A stretch of DNA of 64,000 nt. Origin: Niabella sp. Its GTDB lineage: Bacteria > Bacteroidota > Bacteroidia > Chitinophagales > Chitinophagaceae. A model generated the notes under the pieces. That model was not told where the DNA came from. It searched no databases and saw only the letters and a list, made by a program, of their open reading frames with translations. The stretch is taken from positions 140,487 to 204,486 of the forward strand of contig JAGIAT010000007.1 in the NCBI GenBank assembly GCA_017744715.1, in the 5' to 3' direction. The position numbers and the translations under genes were made by a program. This document shows, piece by piece, positions 8,574 to 17,046 of the stretch. Numbering within the stretch: position 1 is the first letter of the stretch; each line of letters opens with the position of its first letter.

Positions 8574-9575
8574 ATGGCAAAAACAGGAGAAGAAATACGG
8601 CAGCTAAATGAGAAAATCGTTGGAGCCGGCTATTTTGTAGATGCATTGCGCAAGGAGATCGGTCAGGTCATTGTTGGGCAGCATCATATGCTGGACCGGT
8701 TACTGATCGGGCTGCTCAGCAACGGGCATGTATTGCTGGAGGGCGTACCCGGACTGGCAAAGACGCTTACCATTAAATCTCTTGCTACGGCAATACAGGC
8801 CGATTTTAACCGGATTCAGTTTACGCCGGATCTGCTGCCGGCTGATGTAATCGGAACACTGATTTATAACCAGCAGCAAAATGAATTTGTGGTACGCAGG
8901 GGACCGATTTTTGCAAATTTTATTCTTGCAGATGAAATTAACCGGGCACCCGCTAAAGTGCAGTCGGCACTGTTGGAGGCAATGCAGGAACGGCAGGTAA
9001 CCATCGGAGATCATACCTATAAACTGGATGATCCCTTCCTTGTACTGGCTACCCAGAACCCGTTGGAACAGGAGGGAACGTACCCGCTGCCTGAAGCCCA
9101 GGTAGACCGGTTTATCATGAAAGTGATCGTACGCTACCCCGAAATGCAGGAGGAACAGCTCATCTTAAGGCATAATGTACAGGGCGAACGGCTGCCGCCG
9201 ATCAGGCCGGTAGTAAATATCCAGGAAATACTGGATGCCAAAAGCCTGGTACGCGATATCTATCTCGATGAAAAAGTAGAACGGTATATCCTGGATATCG
9301 TGTTTGCCACCCGTTACCCGGGGCGTTATCAATTGGAAAAGCTGACACCCCTGATCTCCTATGGCGCATCGCCGCGCGGAAGCATCAACCTGGCGCTGGC
9401 CGGGAAGGCGCAGGCTTTTTTAAATAAACGGGGCTTTGTGATTCCCGAGGACATCCGCAGCGTTATTTACGATGTGCTGCGGCACCGGATCGGGCTTACT
9501 TATGAAGCAGAAGCAGAAAATATTGCTGCAGAAAATATTATTGATGAAGTGCTGAAAGCGGTAAATGTGCCATAG
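8574..9575 (+). CDS. MoxR-family AAA+ ATPase
   Basis: The 333-aa protein is a MoxR-type AAA+ ATPase with Walker A GVPGLAKT at residues 57-64 and Walker B LADEINRAPAKVQ from about 118. The sensor segment ATQNPLEQEGTYPLPEAQ and the lid-domain SYGASPRGSINL are also typical. MoxR ATPases act as chaperones for VWA-domain proteins and head Bat-type operons, as here. An upstream in-frame ATG at 8487 would add 29 residues, but those residues are only the translation of repeat words (NLKSGIWDLKSGISNLK), so ATG 8574 is chosen. It is followed after a repeat-filled 127-bp gap by DUF58 and the BatD/BatA-like genes. Confidence 0.93.
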   Translation: MAKTGEEIRQLNEKIVGAGYFVDALRKEIGQVIVGQHHMLDRLLIGLLSNGHVLLEGVPGLAKTLTIKSLATAIQADFNRIQFTPDLLPADVIGTLIYNQQQNEFVVRRGPIFANFILADEINRAPAKVQSALLEAMQERQVTIGDHTYKLDDPFLVLATQNPLEQEGTYPLPEAQVDRFIMKVIVRYPEMQEEQLILRHNVQGERLPPIRPVVNIQEILDAKSLVRDIYLDEKVERYILDIVFATRYPGRYQLEKLTPLISYGASPRGSINLALAGKAQAFLNKRGFVIPEDIRSVIYDVLRHRIGLTYEAEAENIAAENIIDEVLKAVNVP

Positions 9576-9582
9576 GAGGGAA

Positions 9583-9690
9583 TGGTGAGAGGTGAATAGT
9601 GAATAGTGAGAAGTTAATCGTTAATGGTTGTCTGGAGGCTGAACGCTGAATGCTGGTAGCTCAAATCTCAATTCTCGAATCTCATATCTC
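9583..9690. repeat. Second copy of the two-module repeat leader
   Basis: GTGAATAGT-type words (about 9583-9630) are followed by ATCTCAAATCTC-type words (9658-9690). The array ends just before the TTG start of the DUF58 gene, mirroring the arrangement before the MoxR gene. Confidence 0.75.
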
Positions 9691-9702
9691 AAAAAAAAAT
9701 CA

Positions 9703-10587
9703 TTGCGGACACGTGAAGAAATATTAAAAAAAGTACGCGAACTGGAGATCAAAAGCAAGAAACTGGCAACAGAATTGTTCTCCGGTGAATATCATAGTGC
9801 CTTTAAGGGGAAGGGGATGTCATTTAAAGAAGTACGGGAGTACATGCCCGGAGATGATGTGCGGTTTATCGATTGGAACGTATCGGCCCGGATCGGGCAT
9901 CCATACAGCAAGATCTTTGAAGAAGAGCGGGAGCTGACGGTGATGCTGCTGATTGATATCAGCCGGAGCGGTTTGTTTGGAACTTCTTATGGCCGCAAAC
10001 GGGATGTGGCCGCGGAGATTGCAGCCGTGCTTTCTTTTTCGGCGGTGGCCAATGCCGATAAGGTGGGTGCTGTGTTTTACAGTGATAAAATAGAGCTGTA
10101 CATTCCCCCTAAAAAAGGGAGACAGCATGCCTTATTTATTGTAAGGGAAATGCTGGGCATGGAGCCTTCCGGTAAAGGCACCAGTACCGCTACCGCCATC
10201 CGTTTTTTAACCAACGCCATGAAGCAGGGATGCATTGCATTTGTATTAAGCGATTTTATTGATACCAATTATGAAGATGCCCTGCGGGTGGCCGGAAAAA
10301 AGCATGACCTCATCGGGATTAAATTATACGACCGGATGGATAAGGAACTGCCGGATGCAGGACTGATTCAATTGATGGATGCAGAAACAGGCGCGCTACA
10401 GTGGGTAGACTCGGGAAATGCCTATGTGCGTCGCAAATATGAAGAAGAATTTTTCAGGATCACGGCCTATTGCGCCGCCGTTTTTAAAAAGGCCAATAGT
10501 GACCTGTTGCACCTGAAAACCGGTGATGATTATATTCATGTATTACGCCGCTTTTTTAAAAGCCGGGTTAAAGGCAGTATTAAATAA
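9703..10587 (+). CDS. DUF58 domain protein (Bat operon)
   Basis: The 294-aa protein matches the DUF58 family. It has the YMPGDDVRFIDWNVSARIG signature at about residues 47-65 and a VWA-like fold beginning with LLIDISRSGLF. DUF58 proteins are partners of MoxR ATPases and are usually cytoplasmic; their exact role is unknown. No in-frame ATG exists near the N-terminus. Translation most likely starts at TTG 9703, directly after an A-rich stretch, giving RTREEILKKVRELE as the first residues. It is followed 15 bp later by the BatD-like gene. Confidence 0.9.
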   Translation: MRTREEILKKVRELEIKSKKLATELFSGEYHSAFKGKGMSFKEVREYMPGDDVRFIDWNVSARIGHPYSKIFEEERELTVMLLIDISRSGLFGTSYGRKRDVAAEIAAVLSFSAVANADKVGAVFYSDKIELYIPPKKGRQHALFIVREMLGMEPSGKGTSTATAIRFLTNAMKQGCIAFVLSDFIDTNYEDALRVAGKKHDLIGIKLYDRMDKELPDAGLIQLMDAETGALQWVDSGNAYVRRKYEEEFFRITAYCAAVFKKANSDLLHLKTGDDYIHVLRRFFKSRVKGSIK

Positions 10588-10602
10588 AGAGTAAAACAAG
10601 GG

Positions 10603-11565
10603 ATGTTTAAGAAAGGAGCCTGGATCATTGGGGTATTGTATCTGCTGACGGTGGGCGTGCATGCTTCGCTTTATGCGCAGGGGCCTTCGGTTACTGCTTC
10701 TGTAGATAAAAATAAGATACTGCTTGGTGAACCTGTTTTGCTGACCTTAGAGATACGGGCTCCGGCAGGCGATAAGGTGCAGCCGCTTAAGCTGGACTCC
10801 ATTCCTCATTTTGAGTTTTTATCAACAGACAGCATCGCAAGAGAAGATACGGACGGGCAGCAGGTGATACGGCAGTATTTCCGGATTACCAGTTTTGATT
10901 CCGGACGCTGGGCCATTCCGCCCATTGTGCTCAGTGCTGAAGCAAAAACAGCCTCTATCTTAATGGATGTGGTGTTTACTGATCCGTTTGATCCCAGCCA
11001 GCCCTATCATGATATACAGGATATCCGGTCCGTACCGTTTAAACTGGGAAAGCAGTTTGAAAAATGGTGGTACCTGGCTGCGTTATTACTGGTTATGATC
11101 ACGCTGGTGGTGTACTGGATGACCGGAGAGAAGAAGCCCCGTGCGGAGGCAAAGGTTTACAAAAGTGCTTACGCCCGGGCCAAGCAGCAACTGGAGGCGC
11201 TAAAAGCATCCCGGGTACCGGAGAATCGCTTTTACGCCCGGTTGGTGGAGATCCTGCGGGCTTTTTTATCCGAGCGGGCCGGTGTAAACTCATTACAGCA
11301 AACCTCCGGAGACCTTGTTGAAAAAATAAAACCCCTGTTTACCGACGAATCGCTTTACCATAGCCTGGAGCAGGTATTAGCCCTCTGCGATCTGGTAAAA
11401 TTTGCCCAATACGACCCGGAAGACGCAGAGGCGCAATCCGCTTATGAAGTGATCCATAAGGGTGTTGATCATATTGAAGAAGGTATCCGGCATGCTGCTA
11501 AATTAAAAAAAGAAGAACGCGCACATTCCGTAAAGGAGTCCGGCGAAGTGATCCATAAAAAATGA
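10603..11565 (+). CDS. BatD-like membrane protein
   Basis: The 320-aa protein has an N-terminal hydrophobic signal (residues 5-25, ending near YAQG). An immunoglobulin-like extracytoplasmic region (VTASVDKNKILLGEPVLLTLEI) follows, then a single membrane span around residues 154-172 (WYLAALLLVMITLVVYW), then a helical cytoplasmic tail rich in charged residues. This architecture fits the short BatD-like proteins encoded between DUF58 and BatA in Bacteroidota. No catalytic motif is seen. Its stop overlaps the next start by four bases (ATGA), indicating translational coupling with batA. Confidence 0.7.
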   Translation: MFKKGAWIIGVLYLLTVGVHASLYAQGPSVTASVDKNKILLGEPVLLTLEIRAPAGDKVQPLKLDSIPHFEFLSTDSIAREDTDGQQVIRQYFRITSFDSGRWAIPPIVLSAEAKTASILMDVVFTDPFDPSQPYHDIQDIRSVPFKLGKQFEKWWYLAALLLVMITLVVYWMTGEKKPRAEAKVYKSAYARAKQQLEALKASRVPENRFYARLVEILRAFLSERAGVNSLQQTSGDLVEKIKPLFTDESLYHSLEQVLALCDLVKFAQYDPEDAEAQSAYEVIHKGVDHIEEGIRHAAKLKKEERAHSVKESGEVIHKK

Positions 11566-12560
11566 TTTACGACTGGTTACAAAATATAAAATTTATCTGG
11601 CCGGAGAATTTTATCTTCCTGGCGCTGATCCCATTTTTGGTTGCCCAGTATATCAAGAACGGAAGGCGCGGTAAAGCGGCGATCCTTACCTCCGGGCTCC
11701 AGGCAAAAATACCCGGCACCTTCCGCACACGGTTCCGGCACCTGCCGTTTATATTGCGGTTGATCGGAATTGCCTGTCTTGTAACCGCATTGGCGCGGCC
11801 CCAGCATCAGCAGGAATTGACCCGTAGTGAAGGAGAAGGGATCGATATCATGCTGGTGATGGACGTAAGCGGAAGCATGCTCACGCAGGATATCAAGCCC
11901 CGGCGGTTTACCGTAGCCAAGGAGGTGGCCATCGAATTTGTAAAAAGCCGGCCAACGGATCGGATCGGGTTGGTTATCTTTTCGGGCGAAGCCTTTACAA
12001 AAGTACCATTGACGCCGGATAAAGCCACCCTGCTGGATCAGCTGATGCGTTTAAAAGTTATGGACGACGGATACCTGGAACCGGGTACCCTTATCGGCGA
12101 AGGACTGGCTACTGCTGTAAACCGTATCAGTAAGGGCCGCAGTAGAACAAAGGTGATCATTTTGCTAACCGATGGTAAAGAGGATGCACCACCTACCCGT
12201 ATCATCGATCCGGAGATGGCGTTGGAGATCGCTAAGGCAAATAAAGTACGGGTATACTGTATCGGTTTGGGCGTAAGCGAATTTACCGAGGAACAAATGG
12301 CATCCGGAGTGCGGAATTTTTTGGATGAAGACCTGTTAAAAAAGATCGCCGGGCAAACAGGCGGACAATATTATCATGCGGTGGACAAAACCTCGCTGCA
12401 GGCGATTTATAACCAGATCGATAAACTGGAAAAGACAAAAGTAGAGATCATCCGGTATAAACAAACAGAAGAAATGTTCCTGCCACTGGTGCTTGCGGCA
12501 CTGGCATTGTTGCTGATTGAAGTGCTGCTGCGGTACACCTGGTTTAAACGCTTTCCATAA
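11562..12560 (+). CDS. batA: BatA-like VWA domain membrane protein
   Basis: The 332-aa protein has two N-terminal membrane segments (about residues 13-30 and 60-78). A von Willebrand A domain follows with the metal-ion-dependent adhesion site DVSGS at 101-105 and the later TDGKED strand, and a C-terminal span lies near residues 310-326. This is the usual BatA topology. It overlaps the preceding gene by 4 bp. In many Bacteroidota batA is followed by batB and batC; here no VWA-TPR partner follows, and the operon ends before aquaporin. Function in envelope or oxidative stress tolerance is inferred from family context only. Confidence 0.9.
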   Translation: MIYDWLQNIKFIWPENFIFLALIPFLVAQYIKNGRRGKAAILTSGLQAKIPGTFRTRFRHLPFILRLIGIACLVTALARPQHQQELTRSEGEGIDIMLVMDVSGSMLTQDIKPRRFTVAKEVAIEFVKSRPTDRIGLVIFSGEAFTKVPLTPDKATLLDQLMRLKVMDDGYLEPGTLIGEGLATAVNRISKGRSRTKVIILLTDGKEDAPPTRIIDPEMALEIAKANKVRVYCIGLGVSEFTEEQMASGVRNFLDEDLLKKIAGQTGGQYYHAVDKTSLQAIYNQIDKLEKTKVEIIRYKQTEEMFLPLVLAALALLLIEVLLRYTWFKRFP

Positions 12561-12596
12561 CGTTTTAAGACAAGCCGGATCCGCGGGCTATTTTTC

Positions 12597-12690
12597 CTGC
12601 AGATGGCGCAGATACGTCTTAAAAAGAATCACTGGCATCGGCGGCCAGTGAAAAAGATCCCCGCAGACCAAAAAATGACCGGTGGCCTGT
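12597..12690. repeat. Degenerate GCAGATGGCGCAGAT-type dispersed repeat
   Basis: GCAGATGGCGCAGATACG at 12599-12616 and CCCGCAGACC around 12660 resemble the CGCAGAT words in the left-end tandem repeat. A similar fragment lies at 16940-16965. No gene is seen in the rest of the 293-bp gap before aquaporin. Confidence 0.5.
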
Positions 12691-12853
12691 ACCCATATCC
12701 CCGTTTTTTTATTTTAAATAAATATGCATTTATTGGAACAATTCCGGAGTTTTGGTATCTTCAGGAAGTATTTCAGTGATTGAAGTAGCGCAGGACTTAT
12801 GAGGCGATCGTTTTTTTTTGACGTCGTTTATTCATCTTTAAAACATAAATCAT

Positions 12854-13567
12854 ATGAAAGTAACTGCTGTATCAAAGTTCTTTGCAGAACTGATCGGAAC
12901 CATGGTATTGGTGCTTATGGGATGCGGAAGCGCTGTAATTGCGGGTGCAGACGGCACAACCGGCGTTGGTTTGCTGGGTATTGCCTTTGCCTTTGGCTTA
13001 AGCGTGGTAGCAATGGCGTATGCGATCGGACATATATCCGGTTGTCATATTAATCCGGCGATTTCTATTGCCATGGTGGCAGCGGGACGTATGAAGGCTG
13101 GTGAAGCGGCCTATTATATTCTGGCCCAGATCATTGGTGCCATCATCGGCGCCGCCATTTTATCGCTCATTGCAAGCGGGAAAGCCGAGTACCTGGGCGG
13201 ATTGGGGCAAAACGGGTACGGTGATTTCTCTCCGCAAAAATATTCCCTGCAAAGCGGTCTGATCGCGGAGATCATTTTTACATTCATCTTTCTGCTGGTG
13301 ATCCTCGGATCCACTTCAACAAAAAATATCAACGGCGGCTTTGCCGGCCTTAGTATCGGGTTAAGCCTGGTGCTCATTCATATTGTGGGCATACCAATTA
13401 CCGGTGTTTCCGTAAACCCGGCACGCAGCATCGGCCCGGCGTTGCTTAAAGGCGGGGAAGCACTGAGCCAGGTTTGGTTGTTTATTGTAGCACCCATTGC
13501 CGGGGCCATTCTTGCGGCCATCGTTTGGAGCCTGCTGTTGGAGCGGCCGGAGCAGAAAGCCGCTTGA
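12854..13567 (+). CDS. aqpZ: Aquaporin Z-like water channel
   Basis: This 237-aa membrane protein is a complete MIP-family channel. Both half-helix NPA motifs are present, CHINPAIS near residue 64 and SVNPARS near 190, each followed by the expected serine. Six hydrophobic spans are visible. The residues around the pore (H and R next to the NPA boxes, an aromatic-free GHISGCH loop) favour a water-selective AqpZ type rather than a glycerol facilitator; that distinction is inferred. The gene is monocistronic and ends at a long imperfect hairpin (13616-13659). Confidence 0.93.
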   Translation: MKVTAVSKFFAELIGTMVLVLMGCGSAVIAGADGTTGVGLLGIAFAFGLSVVAMAYAIGHISGCHINPAISIAMVAAGRMKAGEAAYYILAQIIGAIIGAAILSLIASGKAEYLGGLGQNGYGDFSPQKYSLQSGLIAEIIFTFIFLLVILGSTSTKNINGGFAGLSIGLSLVLIHIVGIPITGVSVNPARSIGPALLKGGEALSQVWLFIVAPIAGAILAAIVWSLLLERPEQKAA

Positions 13568-13615
13568 TTGGCTGCGCCGCTCCCTGGCAAGATCCGGGAA
13601 GTTAAATAAATAATG

Positions 13616-13659
13616 TAAGCAGCAGCATTGTACCGCAAATGGTATGGTGCCGCTGCTTA
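13616..13659. terminator. Long imperfect hairpin between aqpZ and the convergent cytochrome gene
   Basis: TAAGCAGC pairs with GCTGCTTA, and inner GCATTGTACC pairs imperfectly with GGTATGGTGC around a GCAAAT loop. The tail is only moderately T-rich. It sits between convergent transcription units and may serve both. Confidence 0.6.
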
Positions 13660-13796
13660 TTTGTTACAGGTACATGAAGTGTGTGCTGAAACGGTAAGCT
13701 GTGTTGGCATATCAACGTAATCTGTTGCGGTATGCAATGGTCTTAATGGTCGCCCGGTCACCCAAAGCAACTTTATTACATATATTTAACCGCTTC

Positions 13797-16052
13797 TTAC
13801 AACATGCCCAATTGCTGCCAGAGCTGCAAAAAGCGTTGGTCACCCGGGTAAAACCGTTTAAGGGTTTCGGCATAAGGTTTGGCGGCAGCCGGGTTGTTCT
13901 GTTGCAGGTGCAGCACACAAAGCGCATAATTGATGTCTGCATCTGAAGGCGCCAGCTGCAGCCCTTTCAGGTACTGTTGTTCCGCCGCCTTGTATTGCTG
14001 CCGTTGCTGCAATAAAATGGCGTAGTTATAATAAACCCTCGGGTTTTGCGTGTTGAGCTCGATGGCTTTCTTTAAACTTTTTTCAACATTATCCGGCTGG
14101 TTCAGCTCATTATACAGCAGCGCAAGGTTAAAGTAAATCCGGTCATTTTTAGGATCGACCCGGGCAGCTTCTTCCAGGGTTTTTAATGCCGCCTGGTTAT
14201 TGCCTTTAATATTATAAACGGTGGAGAGGTTCAGCCGCGCATAGTTCATCTGGTTGTCTTTCTGCAGTCCTTTCAGATAAAAGGACTCGGCTTTGTCATA
14301 GTTCTTCAGTTTTAAAAAGTAATCAGCTGCCATGATATTGCCGGATGCAAAATCGGTCTGGTAAAGTACATGATCATTGAGTTCGGCTAATGCATTGGTA
14401 TAACCGGTTCCCAGGCCGGCGACCAGGTCGGCATCATTGGCGCCCAACACCAGGTTGGCTGCAGCAATGCGTACGGCCCGTACTTTATCGGTTAACATCT
14501 CCTGGATCGCATCCCGCCACAGGACCGGAGCAAAATTATTTAAACCGGTAACCGCCCGGTAACGTACCTGGGCATCCTTATTATGCAGTTCCCGGAGCAC
14601 GCCGGCAACCGGGTTGTTGCCACCCTGAACACCCGATAAATAGTGCACTGCTGTGGCCTGGATGATGGGCGGAGTAGCCGTATCCTGTATCAGCTTGATC
14701 AGGTGGGCCTGGCTGCCGGCATCCATTTTACTACCAGGGATCAGGTCTTCTGCAAAATGATAAGCGCGTGTGGGGCCATACCATTTATTGACAGCAGTTG
14801 CTGCCCAGGCGGCTGATTGATTGGTATGACAGTTATTGCAGGCGTTGGGCGTGCCATATTTAACCGAAAGATCGGGACGTGGTACGCGGAAGGTATGATC
14901 ATGCCGCCAGTCGTTGCCCATATAGAACTTGCCCGGCATATGGCAGTTCTTACATTCGGCACCTGCCGTATTTACGGCGTGGAACGTATGTGCAGGCGCA
15001 TCGTATTTTTTGTCGTGGCATTGCAGGCAGGCTCCGTTGCCGGCGATCAGCAGTTTGCCGGTATGGGGGTTATGGCAGTTGCTGCATTTGACTCCATGCT
15101 TGTACATTTTGCTTTGCAGGAAGGAAGCGTACGTATAATCTTCGTCGTCTGCCTGTCCGTCTGCATGAAAGAATTCGGTGGAAGGAATCTCGGGAATATA
15201 ATCATCCAGGATCTCGCTGCTGTTCTTCAGGTTGCCGCTGATATTCCCTTTGCGGGCATGACAGGGGAAGCAGGTCTGGATCTGCGCCAGCTGGCTGCTG
15301 TTCTTAGGCGCCCGCATGTATGACCCCGCCTGTTTGGTTCCGTGTTTGTAATCATCGCCGTTCACATAATCAATATGCTGTTTGGCGGGTCCGTGACAAG
15401 CCTCGCAGCTTACGGTGAGCACGCTGTAGGTGGTATTGTAGCTATCGGTTTCGGAGTTGTAGTTCTTTTTTAAATTGGTACTATGGCATTCCGCACACAT
15501 CGTATTCCAGTTTTGCCCGTTACCGGTCCAGTGCAGCCAGTCGTTGGCCGCAAGCTTCTGACCGGCATACTGATGAAACCATTTTTTGTCCTTGCTGTTC
15601 CAGGATTGCCGGGTGGCCTGCATACGGCCCCTGTCAAATTCTACCAGGTATTGCTGCAGGGGATAGTATCCAAATGTATATTTGATCTCGTAGTCGTGGT
15701 TCTTTCCGTCGGGGCCCTCCGTATTGATGAAAAATTTGCCGTCCTTCTTAAAGAATGTAGAGGTAACGCCATCGGCTGCATAGGACGCATTATTAAAGTT
15801 GCCCAGTACCGTAGAATCATTAGCGTGCTGCATGGCTTTAAAGTGATCCGAAAGCTGCCATTGGTCATGTTCGCTTTTATGACAGCTGATACAGGCCGCA
15901 TCTCCCACATAATCGTTGGCTATTTGCATTTCCCTGCTTTTCTTATCCGGCTGCGAGCAACGTACGATGATCAGGCTGCCCAGGAAAAAGAACAGGATCG
16001 AAGAAAGCACAAGAACGGTCTTTTTGTGATGCGTCCACCTCATAAGGAACAA
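13797..16052 (-). CDS. Octaheme c-type cytochrome with HEAT-like and TPR regions
   Basis: The 751-aa protein begins with a membrane anchor (residues 11-31) followed by an exported cytochrome region. Eight C-x2-C-H haem sites are visible at about residues 54, 186, 216, 261, 323, 342, 367 and 405. After the haems comes a helical region resembling HEAT repeats (about 440-555). Then come five or so TPR units (about 590-735) with the usual small/aromatic pattern, for example NYAILLQQRQQYKAAEQQYLKGL. The haem half resembles cytochrome c-554/c-prime type domains; no enzymatic site can be assigned. A role in periplasmic electron transfer or as a haem-protein scaffold is inferred. Endonuclease V lies upstream on the same strand across a repeat-filled gap. 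Confidence 0.87.
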   Translation of the reverse strand: MFLMRWTHHKKTVLVLSSILFFFLGSLIIVRCSQPDKKSREMQIANDYVGDAACISCHKSEHDQWQLSDHFKAMQHANDSTVLGNFNNASYAADGVTSTFFKKDGKFFINTEGPDGKNHDYEIKYTFGYYPLQQYLVEFDRGRMQATRQSWNSKDKKWFHQYAGQKLAANDWLHWTGNGQNWNTMCAECHSTNLKKNYNSETDSYNTTYSVLTVSCEACHGPAKQHIDYVNGDDYKHGTKQAGSYMRAPKNSSQLAQIQTCFPCHARKGNISGNLKNSSEILDDYIPEIPSTEFFHADGQADDEDYTYASFLQSKMYKHGVKCSNCHNPHTGKLLIAGNGACLQCHDKKYDAPAHTFHAVNTAGAECKNCHMPGKFYMGNDWRHDHTFRVPRPDLSVKYGTPNACNNCHTNQSAAWAATAVNKWYGPTRAYHFAEDLIPGSKMDAGSQAHLIKLIQDTATPPIIQATAVHYLSGVQGGNNPVAGVLRELHNKDAQVRYRAVTGLNNFAPVLWRDAIQEMLTDKVRAVRIAAANLVLGANDADLVAGLGTGYTNALAELNDHVLYQTDFASGNIMAADYFLKLKNYDKAESFYLKGLQKDNQMNYARLNLSTVYNIKGNNQAALKTLEEAARVDPKNDRIYFNLALLYNELNQPDNVEKSLKKAIELNTQNPRVYYNYAILLQQRQQYKAAEQQYLKGLQLAPSDADINYALCVLHLQQNNPAAAKPYAETLKRFYPGDQRFLQLWQQLGML

Positions 16053-16069
16053 ATATAAGTATCCGTTGG

Positions 16070-16222
16070 CAGTTATCAGCCTTCAGCCTTCAGTTATCAG
16101 TCTTCAGTTATCAGCTTTCAGACTTCAGATTTCAGCCTGGTGCCCATCAAATCTGAAAGCTGGAATCTCAAATCTCAAGTCCCGAATCTGAAATCTCAAT
16201 GCTGAAAGCTGAAGTCTGATAG
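16070..16222. repeat. Inverted array of TCAG-word repeats
   Basis: The left part (16070-16137) is built from TTATCAG, CTTCAG and TTTCAG words; the right part (about 16170-16222) carries their reverse complements, such as CTGAAAGCTGAAGTCTG. The two arms could form a long imperfect hairpin. The array fills the gap between the endonuclease V and cytochrome genes. Confidence 0.75.
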
Positions 16223-16243
16223 CTCAATGCGGATGACGGATCG

Positions 16244-16921
16244 CTAAAGGCCGCCCTTTACCCGTTCCTGGTTCACCAGCATATGGGCCAGCCGTGTTGG
16301 CTCGGGAATACGGTATTTACCACAGCACTGGGTAATGATCTGCAGGCTTTGCTCCATTCCCGTTTTATTTCCGGGGGATACGAATACCGGGTTGCAATTG
16401 GGTTTGGTACGTAACACCGTGCCGATCTGCTCTTGTTTATCCCATAAAGGCGACTGGTCAAAACGGCGATTGCCCGGTTCCTGGTACACGCCTGTAAGCC
16501 GGGTTTTGGCACAGCCGATGGTGGGCTGGTTCATTACAATACCAAAATGGGTGGCGATGCCCAACCGCCGGGGATGCGCAATACCATGACCATCCAGTAC
16601 CAGGATATCGGGTTTTAAAGCGAGTGCATCCCATGCTTTTAACAGGGCAGGCACTTCCCGGAATGCCAGCAGTCCTGAAATGTAAGGGAATTGTACCGTG
16701 CAGGTAACGGATGCGTGCGCCTGTACCACCATTTCGGGGTACTTCAGCACTACAATGCCCGCATACACGGTCGTTTCAAATTTATTAAAGGAGATATCTG
16801 CACCGCCAATATACCGGATGGGCGTGGTGAGCGGGCTAAGGTCTATTTGTTCGCGTAATTGCTTTTGCAGGGCGACGGCCTCAGAGGGGGTGAGGGTGTC
16901 GTAAAACTCGGGTGTGATCAT
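16244..16921 (-). CDS. nfi: Endonuclease V
   Basis: The 225-aa protein matches endonuclease V, which nicks DNA (or RNA) one nucleotide 3' of inosine during repair of deaminated adenine. The RNase H-like active site is visible: Asp42 in GGADISF, Glu89 in FREVP, Asp110 in LVLDGHG and His116 in AHPRR. The PYISGLLAFRE wedge segment carrying Tyr80 precedes Glu89. Length is normal. The C-terminal tail continues some 20 residues beyond the core. It may be co-transcribed with the downstream cytochrome gene, though a repeat array separates them. Confidence 0.93.
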   Translation of the reverse strand: MITPEFYDTLTPSEAVALQKQLREQIDLSPLTTPIRYIGGADISFNKFETTVYAGIVVLKYPEMVVQAHASVTCTVQFPYISGLLAFREVPALLKAWDALALKPDILVLDGHGIAHPRRLGIATHFGIVMNQPTIGCAKTRLTGVYQEPGNRRFDQSPLWDKQEQIGTVLRTKPNCNPVFVSPGNKTGMEQSLQIITQCCGKYRIPEPTRLAHMLVNQERVKGGL

Positions 16922-17046
16922 ATATTAAAGATACGGCATCTTGCCCGCAGATCGCGCAGATGAATCGTAGACGGAGGCGGTTGCCGACGAATATCAGCGG
17001 AAAGAGGATGCCATCGGCGAGTAGCAGCAGGAAAAGCAGTCGCCGG

